Shown in pieces: positions 24,903-37,186 of a DNA stretch of 64,000 bases. Made by a program: the position numbers and the translations under genes. The notes under the pieces were generated by a model. The model ran no database searches. It was not told where the DNA came from and worked only from the letters and a program-made list of their open reading frames with translations. This DNA is from Warburgia ugandensis (taxonomy: Eukaryota; Streptophyta; Magnoliopsida; Canellales; Canellaceae): positions 61,539,880 through 61,603,879 of the forward strand of contig CP141132.1 of the NCBI GenBank assembly GCA_035236585.1, written 5' to 3'. Numbering within the stretch: position 1 is the stretch's first letter; each line of letters begins with the position of its first letter.

Positions 24903-27900
24903 ATGCCGCCAAGGAGAAGAGGAGGTGCAGCCCCAAGACCTGATAACCCTCTAGCTGACTCCTCTGGATCTGGGAATGGAATACCTGAAGCCTTTCAGCT
25001 ATTCATGTAGCATATGGGGTAGTTCATGTAGAACCAACCACAAGCACCTACGGTAAGAGCCACTTCTCCAGAAAGAATTGCTGATATGATAGAGGCCCAA
25101 CTTGAGCGATTCCAGAAGATGGCCCCATCATTCTCGGGAGAAGATGAGTTAGCAACAGCCAAAAAATGGATCTTTGACATTGAGAAGTTATTTAAGGCAA
25201 TGAAAATTCTCAAGGATAGAAAGGTTGCCATGGCCAGTTTCGTACTAAAAGGCCAAGCAGGCTTTTGGTGGGAAAAGACTGAAAGAACATACTTTGGAGA
25301 TAATGATGTCATACTCTGGGAAGAGTTCAAACTAGTATTTAATGAGAAGTACTATCCACGTCATGTGTGGAAGCAAAAGGAGAAAGAATTCATGAATTTA
25401 AAACAAGGCAATCTCTCCATGCAACAATATGAAAATGGGTTCATAAGTCTTCGAAGATTCGCACCCAATGCTTGTTCCACCGAGGAAGATGCTGTAGAAA
25501 GGTTTGTTGATGGACTACAACCAGGTCTCAAGAATAGAGTGATAGGGTTTCAACTAATCACTGTAGCAAAAGCGGTCAAAATGGCGTCTCTTTTTGAAAA
25601 AGATTATCAAAGAACACAGGCTGCTAAGGATGCAAAGAACAACAATGGTGGAAGAAACAATAAAGGTAAAAGACCCATTCAACCTTCTGGATCTTGACAC
25701 CCACACAAGTGGCAATTCGACAATAAAGGAAGAAACCCAGAATCCAAGACTTGCCCTAAATGCAACAAATATCACCCAGGAAAGCCGTGTACCTTCCCCC
25801 ATTTTATGTGTTTTAACTGTGGAGAAATAGGACATCTAGCCTGAAATTGCCCTAAGAGAAAGAAGGAGGGGGAATATAAGGAAGATCACATCCCTTGAAG
25901 CCAAGGGCGAGTATTTGCCATCACGTTAGGGCAGGCTCTGGCATCTAACACCATAGTAGAAGGTATGCTTCATATATGTAATAGACCTGCCAAAGTATTA
26001 TTTGATACTGGTTCTACTCATTCTTTCATATCCTGCGAGTTTGCTTCTTCTATGGATACTATAGTTCAAGACTTAGAATTCTCCTTAGAAGTTATGACAC
26101 CCATAGGGAAATTAATTTCCACAAAAGCATACTTCTAGGATGTTTCGATTATAGTCGAGGGCAACCAGATGAGCGTAGACCTAATCCACCTAGATATGAT
26201 AGACTTTGACGTCATACTTAGGATGAATTGGTTAGCCTCGCATAATGCAATAGTTGATTGTCAAAAGAAAAGGATTATTTTTAACCTCCCTGGAGGAGAA
26301 GTGGTCGCCTTACAAGGGAGAAGAGATTATTCAGGATCATGTGTTATTTCTACTATAAAACTAGCAAAGCACATTGCTTAGGGGTGTCCATTCTTTTTGG
26401 CTAAGATAGAAGCTACTGAAGTCGCAAGGCCCAAATTAGAAAAGGTAGAGGTGGTTTGTGAATTCCCAAATGTGTTTCTTGAAGACTTGCCAGGGTTACC
26501 ACCAAAAAGGGAAATAGATTTTACTATTGACCTAATACCTGGCACAACTCCTATATCAAAGGCACCATATCAGATGGCCCCATCAGAGTTAAAGGAGCTG
26601 AAGACCTAGTTACAAGAGTTGTTAAACAAAGGGTTCATCAAACCTAGTGTATCTCCTTGGGGAGTGCCAGTCCTTTTTGTTAAGAAAAAGGATGGGTCAA
26701 TGAGACTTTGCATTGATTATCGGATGTTAAATAGGGTCAGAATGAAAAACAAGTATCCTTTACCCCGTATTGATGACCTGTTTGATCAGCCCCAGTCAAC
26801 CCGTGCCTTTTCCAAGATCGATTTATGACCTGGATATCACCAACTAAAGGTCAGGGAGGAAGACATCCTAAAGACAACATTCAAAACTAGATACGGACAC
26901 TATGAGTTTAGAGTAATGTCTTTTGGATTGACAAATGCACCAGCTACATTTATGGATCTTAAGAATCTAGTATTCAAAGCCTATCTAGATAAATTTGTTA
27001 TAGTATTTGTGGATGATATTTTGATCTACTTAGAAACCCTCGAGGACCATAAGGAACATTTATGAGTGGTATTGAATACACTTAGGGCACATAAATTATA
27101 CGCAAAGTTTAGTAAGGGTGAATTTTGGTTGGAAAAAGTGAATTTTCTAGGTCATGTTATTTCCAAAGATGGCATAGCGGTTGACTCAACAAAGGTTGAG
27201 GCTGTGAAGGAATGGAATACACCTAAAATAGTGACAGAGGTAAGGAGTTTTCTAGGGCTTACGGGATACTACCGTAGATTCATCGAAAGGATTTTCATGC
27301 ATTGCCTTACCCCTGACTAAATTAACTAGAAAGGACAAAAAGTTTGAGTGGGATCAGGCATGCGAGGAAAGTTTTCAAGAGCTAAAGAGGCGGCTAACCA
27401 CTGCACTAGTACTTACTCTACCATCTGGCAGTGGAGGATTTGAGATCTATAGTGATGCTTCTCAACAAGGGCTGGGCTGCGTGCTTATGCAAAATGGGAA
27501 TGTAATTGCCTATGCTTCTAGACAATTGAAAAAGCATAAGGTTAATTACCCTACACATGACTTAGAGCTTGCTACTATAGTCTTTGCCTTAACGATCTGG
27601 AGACACTATCTGTATGGAGAAAAATTTGAGGTTTTTATAGATCACAAAAGTCTCAAGTACATCTTTTCACAACACAACTTGAACATGCGACAAAGGAGAT
27701 GGATGGAGTACTTGAAAGACTATAACTTTTCCATTCAATATCATCCAAAGAAGGCTAATGTCATAGTAGTTGCCTTAAGTAGAAAGACATAAGGAATATG
27801 TACAAGCTTACATCTCAGGAGATGGAAGTTATTACAAGAGGTGATAGAATGCAAACTCGAAATAAGTCATGGGAGGTCCTTTATGGCAAATTTGACTATG

Positions 27901-29345
27901 AAGTCCACTATCAATGAGAAGGTTAAGCAGGTGCAAAAGGATGACGCTGATGTACAAGCATTAGCTGAAAAACCAGGATTTGTTAAGGAAGTAGATGATA
28001 GTGTTCGCATGCAAGGGAGATTAGTAGTACCAGCCAATGATGAAATAAGATAAGAAATTCTAAAAGAGGCACATCAATCTAGGTACACTTTTCATCCTGG
28101 TGGAACAAAGATGTATCAAGATTTGAAGCAATATTTCTGGTGGAATGGTAAGAAAAGAGATATAGGAGAATTTGTAGCAAGGTGCTTGACTTGTCAATAA
28201 GTTAAGGTGGAACATCAGAGACCAGCAGGCTTATTACAACCACTTGAGCTACCAGAATGAAAGTGGGATTATATTACGATAGACTTCATCCTAGGGCTAC
28301 CTAAGACATCTAAGGGACATAATATGATATGGATGATCATCGATCAACTAACCAAGATGGCACATTTTCTCCTTATACGACACAATCAATCTACTGACAG
28401 CCTATCTCACTTGTATATTAAGGAAATAGTAAGTTTGCATGGGATACCACTCAGCATTATTTCTGATAAGGACAGTCATTTCACCTAGCAATTATGGAAG
28501 TCGGTGCAAAAGTCGTTGGGATCCTCATTAAGTTTCAGCGCGGCTTTTCACCCTCAAACTGATGGCCAATCTGAATGTACGATCCAGATATTAGAGGATA
28601 TGTTGAGAGCGTGTGCAATTGACTGGAAAGAGAGTTGGGATGAAAGTTTACCCTTAGTTGAATTTGCATACAACAATAGTTTCCAATCGATCCTCCGTGA
28701 TTCCTCTACGAAGCGCTCTATGGAAGACCTTGTCGATCGTCCATATGCTGGAATGAAGTAGGTGAAAATAGAAATGTGCAGTTAGAGTTAGTAGAACAAT
28801 GTGCAAACAAGGTAAATCTTATTAAAAGGCGGCTTCTCACAGCTCAGAGTTGACAAAAGAGTTACACTGATAAGCGACACAGACAGTTGGAATTTGAAGT
28901 TGGAGATCATGTTTTCTTGAAGATATCTCTGACTAAGGTCGTTATGAGGTTTGGTGTAAAAGGGAGACTCAATCCTCAATTTATTGGACCATTCGAAGTC
29001 TTGGACAAAGTGGGAAAGACTGCCTACAGGATAGCGTTACCACCCCAACTATTGGAAGTCCACAATGTTTTTCACATATCCATGCTGAGGAAGTATATTC
29101 CTGACCCCTTGTGGATCAGTGATTCACTAGCCGCTACATCTAGGGATCCCACCTTATTCTCAAACCTGGTGGCTCGGTTGATTGGCACTCTTGTAGGCTC
29201 ATCTTGCATACAAATTCTGGGGGTCCCAGGTCCTGCATCCACCAAGAACATTTCTTCCCTTAAGCGTAAAACTGCAAATTGTGAGGCATTTCCACTACAT
29301 AAGAAAAAACTGGAATTAGATCTTAGAAATGATCGACTCAAATAG
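24903..29345 (+). pseudogene. Tekay gag-pol region (fossil, broken)
   Basis: Parts in order: gag from 24903 with its conserved core at about 25090-25600; a CCHC zinc knuckle around 25808-25850; aspartic protease around 25990-26300 (DTGSTHSF); reverse transcriptase around 26610-27080 (FVDDIL); RNase H around 27430-27780 ([30 protein letters not shown]); integrase zinc-binding region around 28060-28200 and core around 28250-28700 (AAFHPQTDGQSE, EFAYNNSF). The integrase C-terminal part is around 28900-29110 (QFIGPFEVLDKVGKTAYRIA, HNVFHISMLRKYIPDP). The region is broken at many points. Confidence 0.9.
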
Positions 29346-29479
29346 ATGCTCATCACAATCTTTTTCTTTTTTCATTCCTCTTCCTATTGATCAGAAGCAT
29401 CCAGTAGTGCCACGCTAGTAGAAAGAGTTCAGCTACACATGAACTTGAACAGGTACCAGCCGAGCTACAACCAGACTTG

Positions 29480-29640
29480 ACCTTGGAAACAAAACCGGTA
29501 CAGGTTCTAGACAAGAAAGTCAAGAAGCTATGGCGTAAAGAAATTCTATTAGTTAGAGTTTTGTGGAGGAATGCGTCTATCGAAGAAGAAACCTAGGAAG
29601 TCGAATTTGAAATGGGGAATAACTACCCTGAAATCTTTTC
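29480..29640 (+). pseudogene. Chromodomain of Tekay element (fossil)
   Basis: Read in the right frame this stretch contains PVQVLDKKVKKLWRKEILLV followed by RVLWRNASIEEET. This is the chromodomain that Tekay/Del elements carry at the end of integrase and that is thought to guide integration towards heterochromatin. It places the element among chromoviruses. Confidence 0.85.
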
Positions 29641-29673
29641 TAGTAATGGACTGTAGAATTTTAAGGACGAAAT

Positions 29674-29689
29674 TCCTTGAAGGGGGTAA
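29674..29689 (+). other. Polypurine tract of Tekay element
   Basis: 'ttgaagggggtaa' directly before the 3' LTR. A purine-rich tract at this place primes plus-strand synthesis in LTR elements. Confidence 0.75.
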
Positions 29690-32538
29690 TGATATAATGA
29701 CTCAAGTTTTTGATATTTATGTATCACTTTTACAACCAGGATCAATCATGATGTTTGCTATTTGCTAATTAGTTACAACTTATTTATTTTGGAAATACAA
29801 ATATCTTTAATTATATTAATAGGGGGTTAGATATTTTATTTTAATTAAAATATGAAACAATGGAATTTGTGAGAAATATCTGCATATTAATTTTGCGCTC
29901 GAAATGGAATCCAATGTCTCAAAGAACGCTAAAAATGGAGTTCATATGACCAAGTTATGGGCTTTTAAAGATGGAGGGTATTTTTGTAAATTGCATTTAA
30001 AATTTAAAATGGCTTGAAAATGACGGGGGTCATTTTGATAACGACACCCCTCCTTCTCCACCGCCATCCCCTTCCAGTTGTCGCACTACACTGCCTTGTA
30101 GTGCAGCGCTGGAAAAAATGGCAGCACTGCCTTTCCCCTCTTATAAATTTCTCCACTTCCCCCTTCGATCACCGTGATTCCTCTGATCAAATCTGGTTCT
30201 ATACAATCTCCGGCAAGGAGGGTTTCAGCAGGGAGTTCAGGCGTGCAATAGGCGTCATTTCAGGTTCCTAGGTACGATCCTCCTCCCCACACTACTCCTC
30301 TCTCTTCCCCCTTCCCTTTCACCCAGATCCCGACCGGATCTAGTCTCATCAGGTGATGAATCGCTAATGAAATCAGTGGGCAATGGGATCTGTTGCAGAT
30401 CCACCACCTGGGAAGCTCGGATATGAGATATGAGCCACCCAAAGCATTCATGGGAACCCAAAACCCCTAAAAACTCAGAACAGTATAGGCATCAGGACAT
30501 CCTGGGCGTTGATTTGGTGTTGGGAGGGTTGGACGGTCCAGATCGGGCCTCCCCATCCCAGTTGACCCTGATGTGCACTGGGGACGCAGCGGGTAATGTA
30601 CCTCCTAGGACGGTCATTCGGGCATGCACACACGTACGAGCACGGTCTCGGTTCGACCGGGACACACAAGTGTCCTGGGAATCGTGATGCGCAGGCCCTA
30701 TGTGGACAAATTTGGTTCGCTAGTTGATGCAAGACACTAAAAATGCAATTAAGGATGCTATATAACTCCGATCGACAATTTGAAAGGACCATTGCATTCG
30801 TAATTACGACGCAGATCTATTTATACAATAAAATTTTGGATCATAAGACTATTTGATGTGACTATAGCCTAAAAACTATAAAAATCTCATATATCTACAA
30901 GATCAAAGATGATCAATTCTCATAAATTGATCCATTAGGTATATTAGGAGATCAATATACCTAGATCAAACCTAAATCATATAGATCAACCATTATAAGT
31001 GAGATTCAACATGGAGACCCATAAATTAGAGATCTATAATGTCTAGTATAGATCTAGCCGTTGATCTGTAAAATAGGAAATAATTCTTAGATTTTTGTTT
31101 TCCAACTAATACCCAGGACTTCACAAAGGTGATCTAGATCTCAAATTGATGAGAAACGCAATCCAAGAGACATCGAGGTAGGTAGTCTAATACTGCTAAG
31201 TTTTTAAATGCATTCCTAAACTCTAGTTGATTTTTTTGGTCCTAATGACCGTGTTTAGTATGCTTTTTGTGATATGATATTCTCATAATGAGTATGCGAA
31301 TTTTCCTTATGATCTTGCATGCAATTGCTACATATTTGGTAAATAGTTTCTATATAAGCACTGCATACATGTTTTGGAAATGGTGACATAAATTGCACAA
31401 TTTGTGATGATTAAGGTTCAGAATATATGCATATTTATGTACATTGCTCTCATGTTTTGAAACTCATTGCATAGATTGCCTGATTTACTATGATTGAGAT
31501 TTGGATAGTTTATATATGCTTTTTGGGCTATTGAGCCTAGTGGGCACTATGCTGAGAGGTTGTACGGGGTTGGCCTCCCGGCCTCTACCACAAAAAGTGG
31601 ATGGTATCGCTGCCAAAATGGCATTGTCCCTTCCTCGACTGCTGTGATAAACAGACACGACCACTGGAGGTGTTCATGGCACCCTTTTCAAGGACAGCCA
31701 TAGTCGCCGTGGAGGCTATGGTGGGTTGGTTTCTAGATACCGGAGACACACGATTCCACCTGTGTGCTGATCATGAGCATAGTTGACCCTATGATTTCAG
31801 TTTTATCTATATGCATATAACATTAAAATGATCATATACTAGTACTCGTGACTAGTCAGTTTGAGTGATTTACTGAAAGGCCCTTATGCATGATATTCAT
31901 GACAATATATTTGTTGCGATTTATGCATGCATGAGTTGATTTACTATGCTTGCATTTCATATTCTACATCTTGCTAATTTATGAGTTTCAGTGTTTACAT
32001 ATATATACATATACCCATGATTATCCAAAAATAGAAGTGCATGTCTTTATGCCTATGTTTGGTATAACCCCTCTTGCATGTCACGTTTTCAAACTGGTGG
32101 TAGCAGGTTACCTACGGAGTATGATGAATACTCAACCCAATCCATCCTTTTTCCAAATCAAACAAAATATAAATAGAAGGAGCATCAAAGAGTGTTAGGG
32201 CCACGGTCAAGTGAACACAGCTAAGGCTGAATGAGGACTTAACTAGTAACCCTTTTGTATTTGATGTACACTTGGTTGTAGGTGCTTATTTGTAACTCAG
32301 GCTGTGATTAACAATCTTGGGAGTAGTAATTATTCATTTTTATGTTTTGTCTAAAATATACAGTGGCCTTATGCATTATCTATTTATTGAGATTCGTTAA
32401 TGATGCTTAGGGTTTTTATACACAAGTTTTGATTTAAAGAAAATTTTCATTGCATCCTTTTAGCAAAAATTGTTTCAAAATAGGGATTGATCCCACTGTT
32501 TATTATAAAATTGCATCATAAAAACCCAGTTCATCACA
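29690..32538 (+). repeat. Tekay element 3' LTR
   Basis: About 2.85 kb. It starts TGATATAATGACTC and ends 'gttcatcaca', with TATA-like 'ttataaattt' at 30141. It is collinear with the 5' LTR. Over the first 280 bp I count about 27 differences; the later parts look closer. Confidence 0.92.
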
Positions 32539-33488
32539 AGAACCATGAGGATTAATCCCATCTACATATAATGCTAGCTGTAGTCTTCACCAAAATTAGG
32601 CCACATGAAGTCTATGAGTTTCCATGTTGGACTATCTGCTGGATGGAATGAAAAGCTATTAGCTACTCTATCATTGGCATGACACACCAATTTCTTTGAT
32701 ATTTCTATTATATGAAACATTCTTTTGAACCTTGGAATAGGGGAGAAGTACTATAGAACCTTTGTAGGAATGCCTATAAATGTCTTAGTTGAATTCTTCT
32801 TTAACTTCCATCTTGGTTGTCCACAAGTTGGGCATGTTTTTTTAGCCTTATGCTTTTCCTATACAAGATGCAATCATTGGGACATGCATGTGTCTTCTCA
32901 TACTTCAATCCTAGTGCAGCCATGGTTTTCTTTGCCTCCCATGTGGACCTCTCCAATTTATTATCCTTCGATAGCATCTTACCCACTATTTTTAAGACTT
33001 CTGTAAAACCTTGATCTAAAAAACCAAATCTTGATTTCACATTGTAAAGTTCGACCACTATAGACAGCTTGGTATAATCTCTACACTTAAGGGTACAATA
33101 GCTCATCGGCTTCCTCTTATGTAGCATGAAATTGTTCAGGATCATCCTAAAAGTCATCATATGCATCTTAAAACATTGGTCCAGTTGTACTATTGTCTCC
33201 AACACTTCTTACAATGTCTTGATCATATATTCTAGGCCTTGTCAAGGGATACAGAAGTTCTTCTCCATGCCAGATCCATCGGTGATAGCTTTCATTGATT
33301 CCATTAAAGCACAAGTGTTCTCTCAACACCTCTACAGTTACTTTTTTCAAGTTTCCACATTTTGAGCATGGACAACGAATGCGATTACGATCAACACTTG
33401 CCCTAAGTGCAAAGTCTATAAAGTTTTCTGTACCCTCCTCATATTCTTTAAATGTTCTTTTCACAGACATCCAAGCATCTTTGTCCAT
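32539..33488 (-). pseudogene. TNP2-type CACTA transposase, 5' part
   Basis: The upstream part of the transposase gene, on the right side of the Tekay insertion. It starts MDKDAWMSVKRTFKEYEEG at 33488. The N-terminal zinc-finger-like Transpos_assoc domain follows, with RIRCPCSKCGNLKKVTVEVL and HLCFNGINESYHRWIWHGEE. Next come 'KLSIVVELYNVKSRFGF' (about 33060), LKYEKTHACPNDCILYRK (about 32890) and, in another frame, CPTCGQPRWK (about 32830). It then continues to DGINPHGS at the junction. At least two frameshifts (near 33185 and 32850) and stops near 32600 break it. The family is the core transposase that cuts CACTA ends. Confidence 0.88.
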
Positions 33489-33539
33489 TATCACACGAAA
33501 TCGAACCAAATTTGTGTGGAGAAAAGATTACATTAGGCA

Positions 33540-33930
33540 TTTTACCAAATATTAGATATACATGAATTAGAAACATTTAAAATAACTATATATATTTCAT
33601 GCATGGAAACTTTCAATTAATAATAAAATAAAATAAAATAATGACATACACATTCATGAATTGAAATCAACTTTTGAAAGAACAATTTCTAACCAACAAC
33701 CTTGTAAAAATGATTCAAATATGCATAATACATATGAGACAAACATAGAGATACTAACCAACACTCAAAAATCTATATTGACCAGGAATTTGTGAATATA
33801 ATTCCAATTCACAGGTAGGATTTGGTTCAGAGTAGAGAAACAGAAGTTTGGTTTACTTTTTTCCATAGATAATAAACATAGAGTGAAAAGGCATGCCGAA
33901 AGTCGATGAAATAATTCTTAAAACAGATGT
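33540..33930. other. CACTA 5' leader region, nothing specific
   Basis: AT-rich sequence upstream of the TNP2 start and before the right subterminal repeats. It should contain the element promoter, but I cannot pick out a convincing TATA box. Confidence 0.4.
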
Positions 33931-33934
33931 TCAA

Positions 33935-35060
33935 TTGAAGTCGTTTGATGAAAAACGACTTTAAAAGTCTATGATTTTCAAGTCTTTTGAATATAAACAA
34001 CTTTAAATGTCCATACTTTTAAAGTCGTTTGTCTTTAAACAACTTTAAATGTTTATAATATATATATATATATATATATATTTTCCCATTTTTGCATTCC
34101 ACACGTATATCAAATGTTACATACTAGCTATTAGATCTAGTTAAGCCAAGATCAAATAGCAAATCTGCTATTTTCATCAAAATCTGGCCTAGTATTTTGT
34201 TGACAGCGCTCTTTTTCTTCAAAATAGGCCAAAAGTTGATGGTATAACCACCACTCTTCATCAAACCCTATTTTTTAGTGAAAACCACAACTATGTATTG
34301 TTCTCCCTTTCTTCAATAGTAGGTTTGTGAGAGAAGTAGTTGTCAGTTTTAATGAAATCATACGATTCTGAAGAAATTAGGATGATCGAACAGATTCTTT
34401 AACCCCATGATATCTGGAGAGAAAACCCACATGATCTGTAAAATAAAAGCATAGAAAATTTAGTAACAAGAAAAGAAATATTCATGTGATTTAAAAGAAG
34501 TTGTGGTTTACTTATAGTTTTTTTCATTACGCCAATAGTCAAAATATAAAAAGGGAATGTAAAAAGGGAAAAAGAGAGACGCATAAGGACCAAAGATGAA
34601 TTCATCATGCTGAAACCTTGAGAAGAAGAGGATGAGGGAAAAAATGTGTTACTTTGATAGCTATTTATAGATGATCAAAGAATTTAGAAGTCATTTAGTT
34701 ATAAACGACTTTAAAACTTTATCACTTTGAATGTCGTTTACCTATAAACGACTTTAAAAGTCCGTTCCCACTAAATAAAAAATTGTGCCAAATTTATCTG
34801 ATACTTTTCAAGTTGCTTAATGAAATGACTTCAAAAATTCATGAAGTTTTGAAGTCATTTATATCTAAATGACTTTATAAGTTTATCACTTTTTAAGTTG
34901 TTTAAAAATAAATGACTTTAAAAGTTATTCCCGGGGAAAATTTTCAACTCGTGCCAGTTTTTAAAGTCGCTTACTCGTAAACGACATTCTTAAGTCTATC
35001 TAATTAAAGTTGTTTATTTTCAAGCGACTTGTAAAATATTTATAAAGTCGGCAGTCAAAT
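33935..35060. repeat. CACTA right subterminal repeats
   Basis: Many direct and inverted copies of AAAGTCGTTTA and TAAACGACTTT, in clusters at 33940-34055, 34680-34765, 34810-34925 and 34960-35050. They match those at the left end. A (TA)n run at 34053-34082 lies between clusters. Confidence 0.88.
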
Positions 35061-35079
35061 AGGCAACTTTTTTATGCCT

Positions 35080-35106
35080 ACTTTAAAGCCCTCGTGTGTA
35101 GTAGTT
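35080..35106 (-). repeat. CACTA copy 1, right terminal inverted repeat
   Basis: 'ctttaaagccctcgtgtgta' then 'gtagtt', the inverse of the left end with T in place of the final G. It is followed by AAA at 35107-35109, which matches the left flank. Confidence 0.8.
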
Positions 35107-35633
35107 AAAACATGAATTATAACTTCTGTACAAAATGATTTAATCTAGCAGAGAAAGAGTAATAAGGTGCTTTCTCTTGTTTTGTACAAAAGAACAATTT
35201 GATTCACCATTCTCCTAGGCTCCATAAGTACTTCAGATTCACCTTGTCAATTTTGTACTTTAGTTATGAAGGCACTTATAAAACCTCAGTATGCATTATG
35301 CAAGCCATAAGAGGCTTTTCTTTAAGAAGATTTGAAGATCAAATTCTATAATAGTTTTTGCATCATATTCAAATCTAGATGGAATGCCATGGTAAGCAAT
35401 TCCCACTTAATTAAGTGTATAAGTGCTTGATCTTCTTAGATATAGAAGTTTGTTTTTATAGGGAATATTTTAATTAAGAATTTTCTTTTCTATCTTTTTA
35501 GTTTGTTTTGCTTGAGGATTAGCAAAATATAGGCTGAATATCATCTATTTGTTAATTTATACCTCTATGCTCTATTTTTTAATCTAAATTAGGAGTTAAA
35601 GTAGTGTACTTTGTTATAGTTTGTTATGGACTT
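35107..35633. other. No gene seen
   Basis: AT-rich sequence continuing, across the CACTA element, the locus that ends at 10524. No coding family recognised. Confidence 0.5.
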
Positions 35634-36550
35634 ACTAGATTGATATCTAGCCATGGAGATCAATAGATACATTGGATGATCATGTGGATGATAGATATCT
35701 AACAAAGATATTTTTTGTACAAAAATAACTCCATATATTTTTGGGAAGTTCATAAAATTTGAAAAGAGATATTCCCTAATATGGAAAGTTTCATTCTCTC
35801 ACTACTATTTTCTTAATTGGAGATTTTAGTAATTAAAAAGTGTCCTAAATGACAAACTTTTCTATTTTTTATCACATTTTTTAAATTGTTATCCTAAAGG
35901 GAAACACTTTCTCCTTCCAATTGGGAAATTTTGACCAAGCTTTGATTAAGGATTGACCAAGACAAAAATGTCATTTTTTAAAAATGTTTGAATATTATTG
36001 CATAGCTTGCTATTTGGGACATTTTTAGAAGAAAAATGAAAGAGCTTGGAAGAGAAAATAAAAGAAAAGAAAGAAGAGGAGAGGAGAGATATTTTAGCAT
36101 TGGATTTACTAGATTGATATCTTTCCATGGAGATCAAGAGATACATTGATGATCATTTAGATGATGGAGATCTAGCAAAGATATTGTTTCATCCAAAAAT
36201 TTCTCCATATATTTTTGGGAAGTTTTTAAAATTTGCAAAGAGATATTCCCTAATTTTCAAAGTTTCATTCTCTCACTACTACTTTCCTGATTGAAGATTT
36301 TCTTAATTAAAAAGTGTCCTAAATGAGAAAATTTATATTTTTATCACATTTTTATAGTAATTATCCTAAAGGAAAACACTTTCCTCTTCCAATTAGGAAG
36401 TTTGACCATGCTTTGACTAAGGATTGACTAAGTAAAAAATGCCTTTTTTGACTTTTTTAAAATATTATTCAATAGCTTGCTATTTGGGACATTGTTAGAA
36501 GAAAAATAAAAGAGCTTGGAAGAGAAAATAAAAGGAAAGAAAGAAGAGGG
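35634..36550 (+). repeat. Tandem pair of about 470-bp units
   Basis: 'actagattgatatct(a/t)(g/t)ccatgg' begins units at about 35636 and 36108. Both end in 'gagcttggaagagaaaataaaa' followed by 'gaaagaagag'. They are about 88-90% alike by eye. They lie 0.6 kb upstream of the integrase-segment array and may be LTR or non-coding sequence of the same element type, but no TG...CA ends or target duplication were found. Confidence 0.8.
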
Positions 36551-37186
36551 GTGAAACAAATGTTTCTTGGGCAAGTTATTGCAAAAAATGAGAGTCTCTT
36601 TGGCTTTCAACCAAGTTTCTCACCAACTAAGGAAGATAAGTTCCCTATAGAATCCCAAAATTTTTCCATATTTAATAGATTCATGGTGCTATTGCTTATA
36701 TTTGAAGAGAGAAAAAAAAGTTACTTAGGAAAAGAAGACCCATGAGAGTTTTTCAAACATGCCTTATGAATTGTCAATTATGATAGGACAAACAATGAAG
36801 CTAAGGGATTAGATGAAGCCAAAAATGACTTTTTATGTTCTACCACATTCTATGACAATTTCGTGGTAGGAGGTTGTTAAGGAATGATTTTAACGTCCTC
36901 ATCTCACTTCAATTCTAATACTTGTAGTTTAGAATAGATGGTCATCAAATAGTTTTTAAGTGTGACTTAGTGATTTTTTCTAGGTGAATTATGCTAAGCC
37001 TAGAGAAGTCATGACTATAGACTGTAGATGATTCATGTAGGCTAAAGATTGTTTACTCCTTCAAATACATTCTAGCTTGTAGCTGAGAACAATTTTAGGT
37101 CATACACATGCAAAACATGATAATGGTTCCTGCAGTGGATTCATAAATCCTCAGCTACTCCCATCGTCTAAACTTTTGTTTAGTTT
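36551..37186. other. No gene seen
   Basis: Non-repeated AT-rich stretch between the tandem pair and the integrase array. A 64-codon frame at 36551-36745 is probably chance. Confidence 0.45.

Larger units (their letters stand above)
21846..32538 (+). mobile_element. Ty3/gypsy chromovirus, Tekay/Del type, LTR retrotransposon (fossil)
   Basis: A 10.7-kb element with two long LTRs, a primer-binding site for initiator tRNA-Met, gag, and pol in the gypsy order protease, reverse transcriptase, RNase H, integrase, then a chromodomain. It is inserted in the TNP2 gene of CACTA copy 1 with a near-perfect 5-bp duplication. It is broken, with roughly fifteen breaks across gag-pol, and cannot be active by itself. 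The LTRs look about 90-95% alike by eye. At the rate often used for grasses that would be a few million years, and more if the host is a slow-evolving tree. Confidence 0.92.
10525..35106 (-). mobile_element. CACTA (En/Spm) DNA transposon, copy 1
   Basis: The left end reads CACTACTATGCAATGGGGGC and the right end, read inwards, AACTACTACACACGAGGGC; both run on into GCTTT(T)AAAG. AAA flanks both ends (10522-10524 and 35107-35109), the 3-bp duplication expected of CACTA elements. The right terminal base is A instead of C. Of 24.6 kb, 10.7 kb is a later LTR element. Both genes are on the minus strand: TNP2 transposase nearer the right end, and a Transposase_24/Ulp1-type gene nearer the left. Both are damaged, so the copy is dead for protein supply, though its ends may still have been movable. 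Confidence 0.88.
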
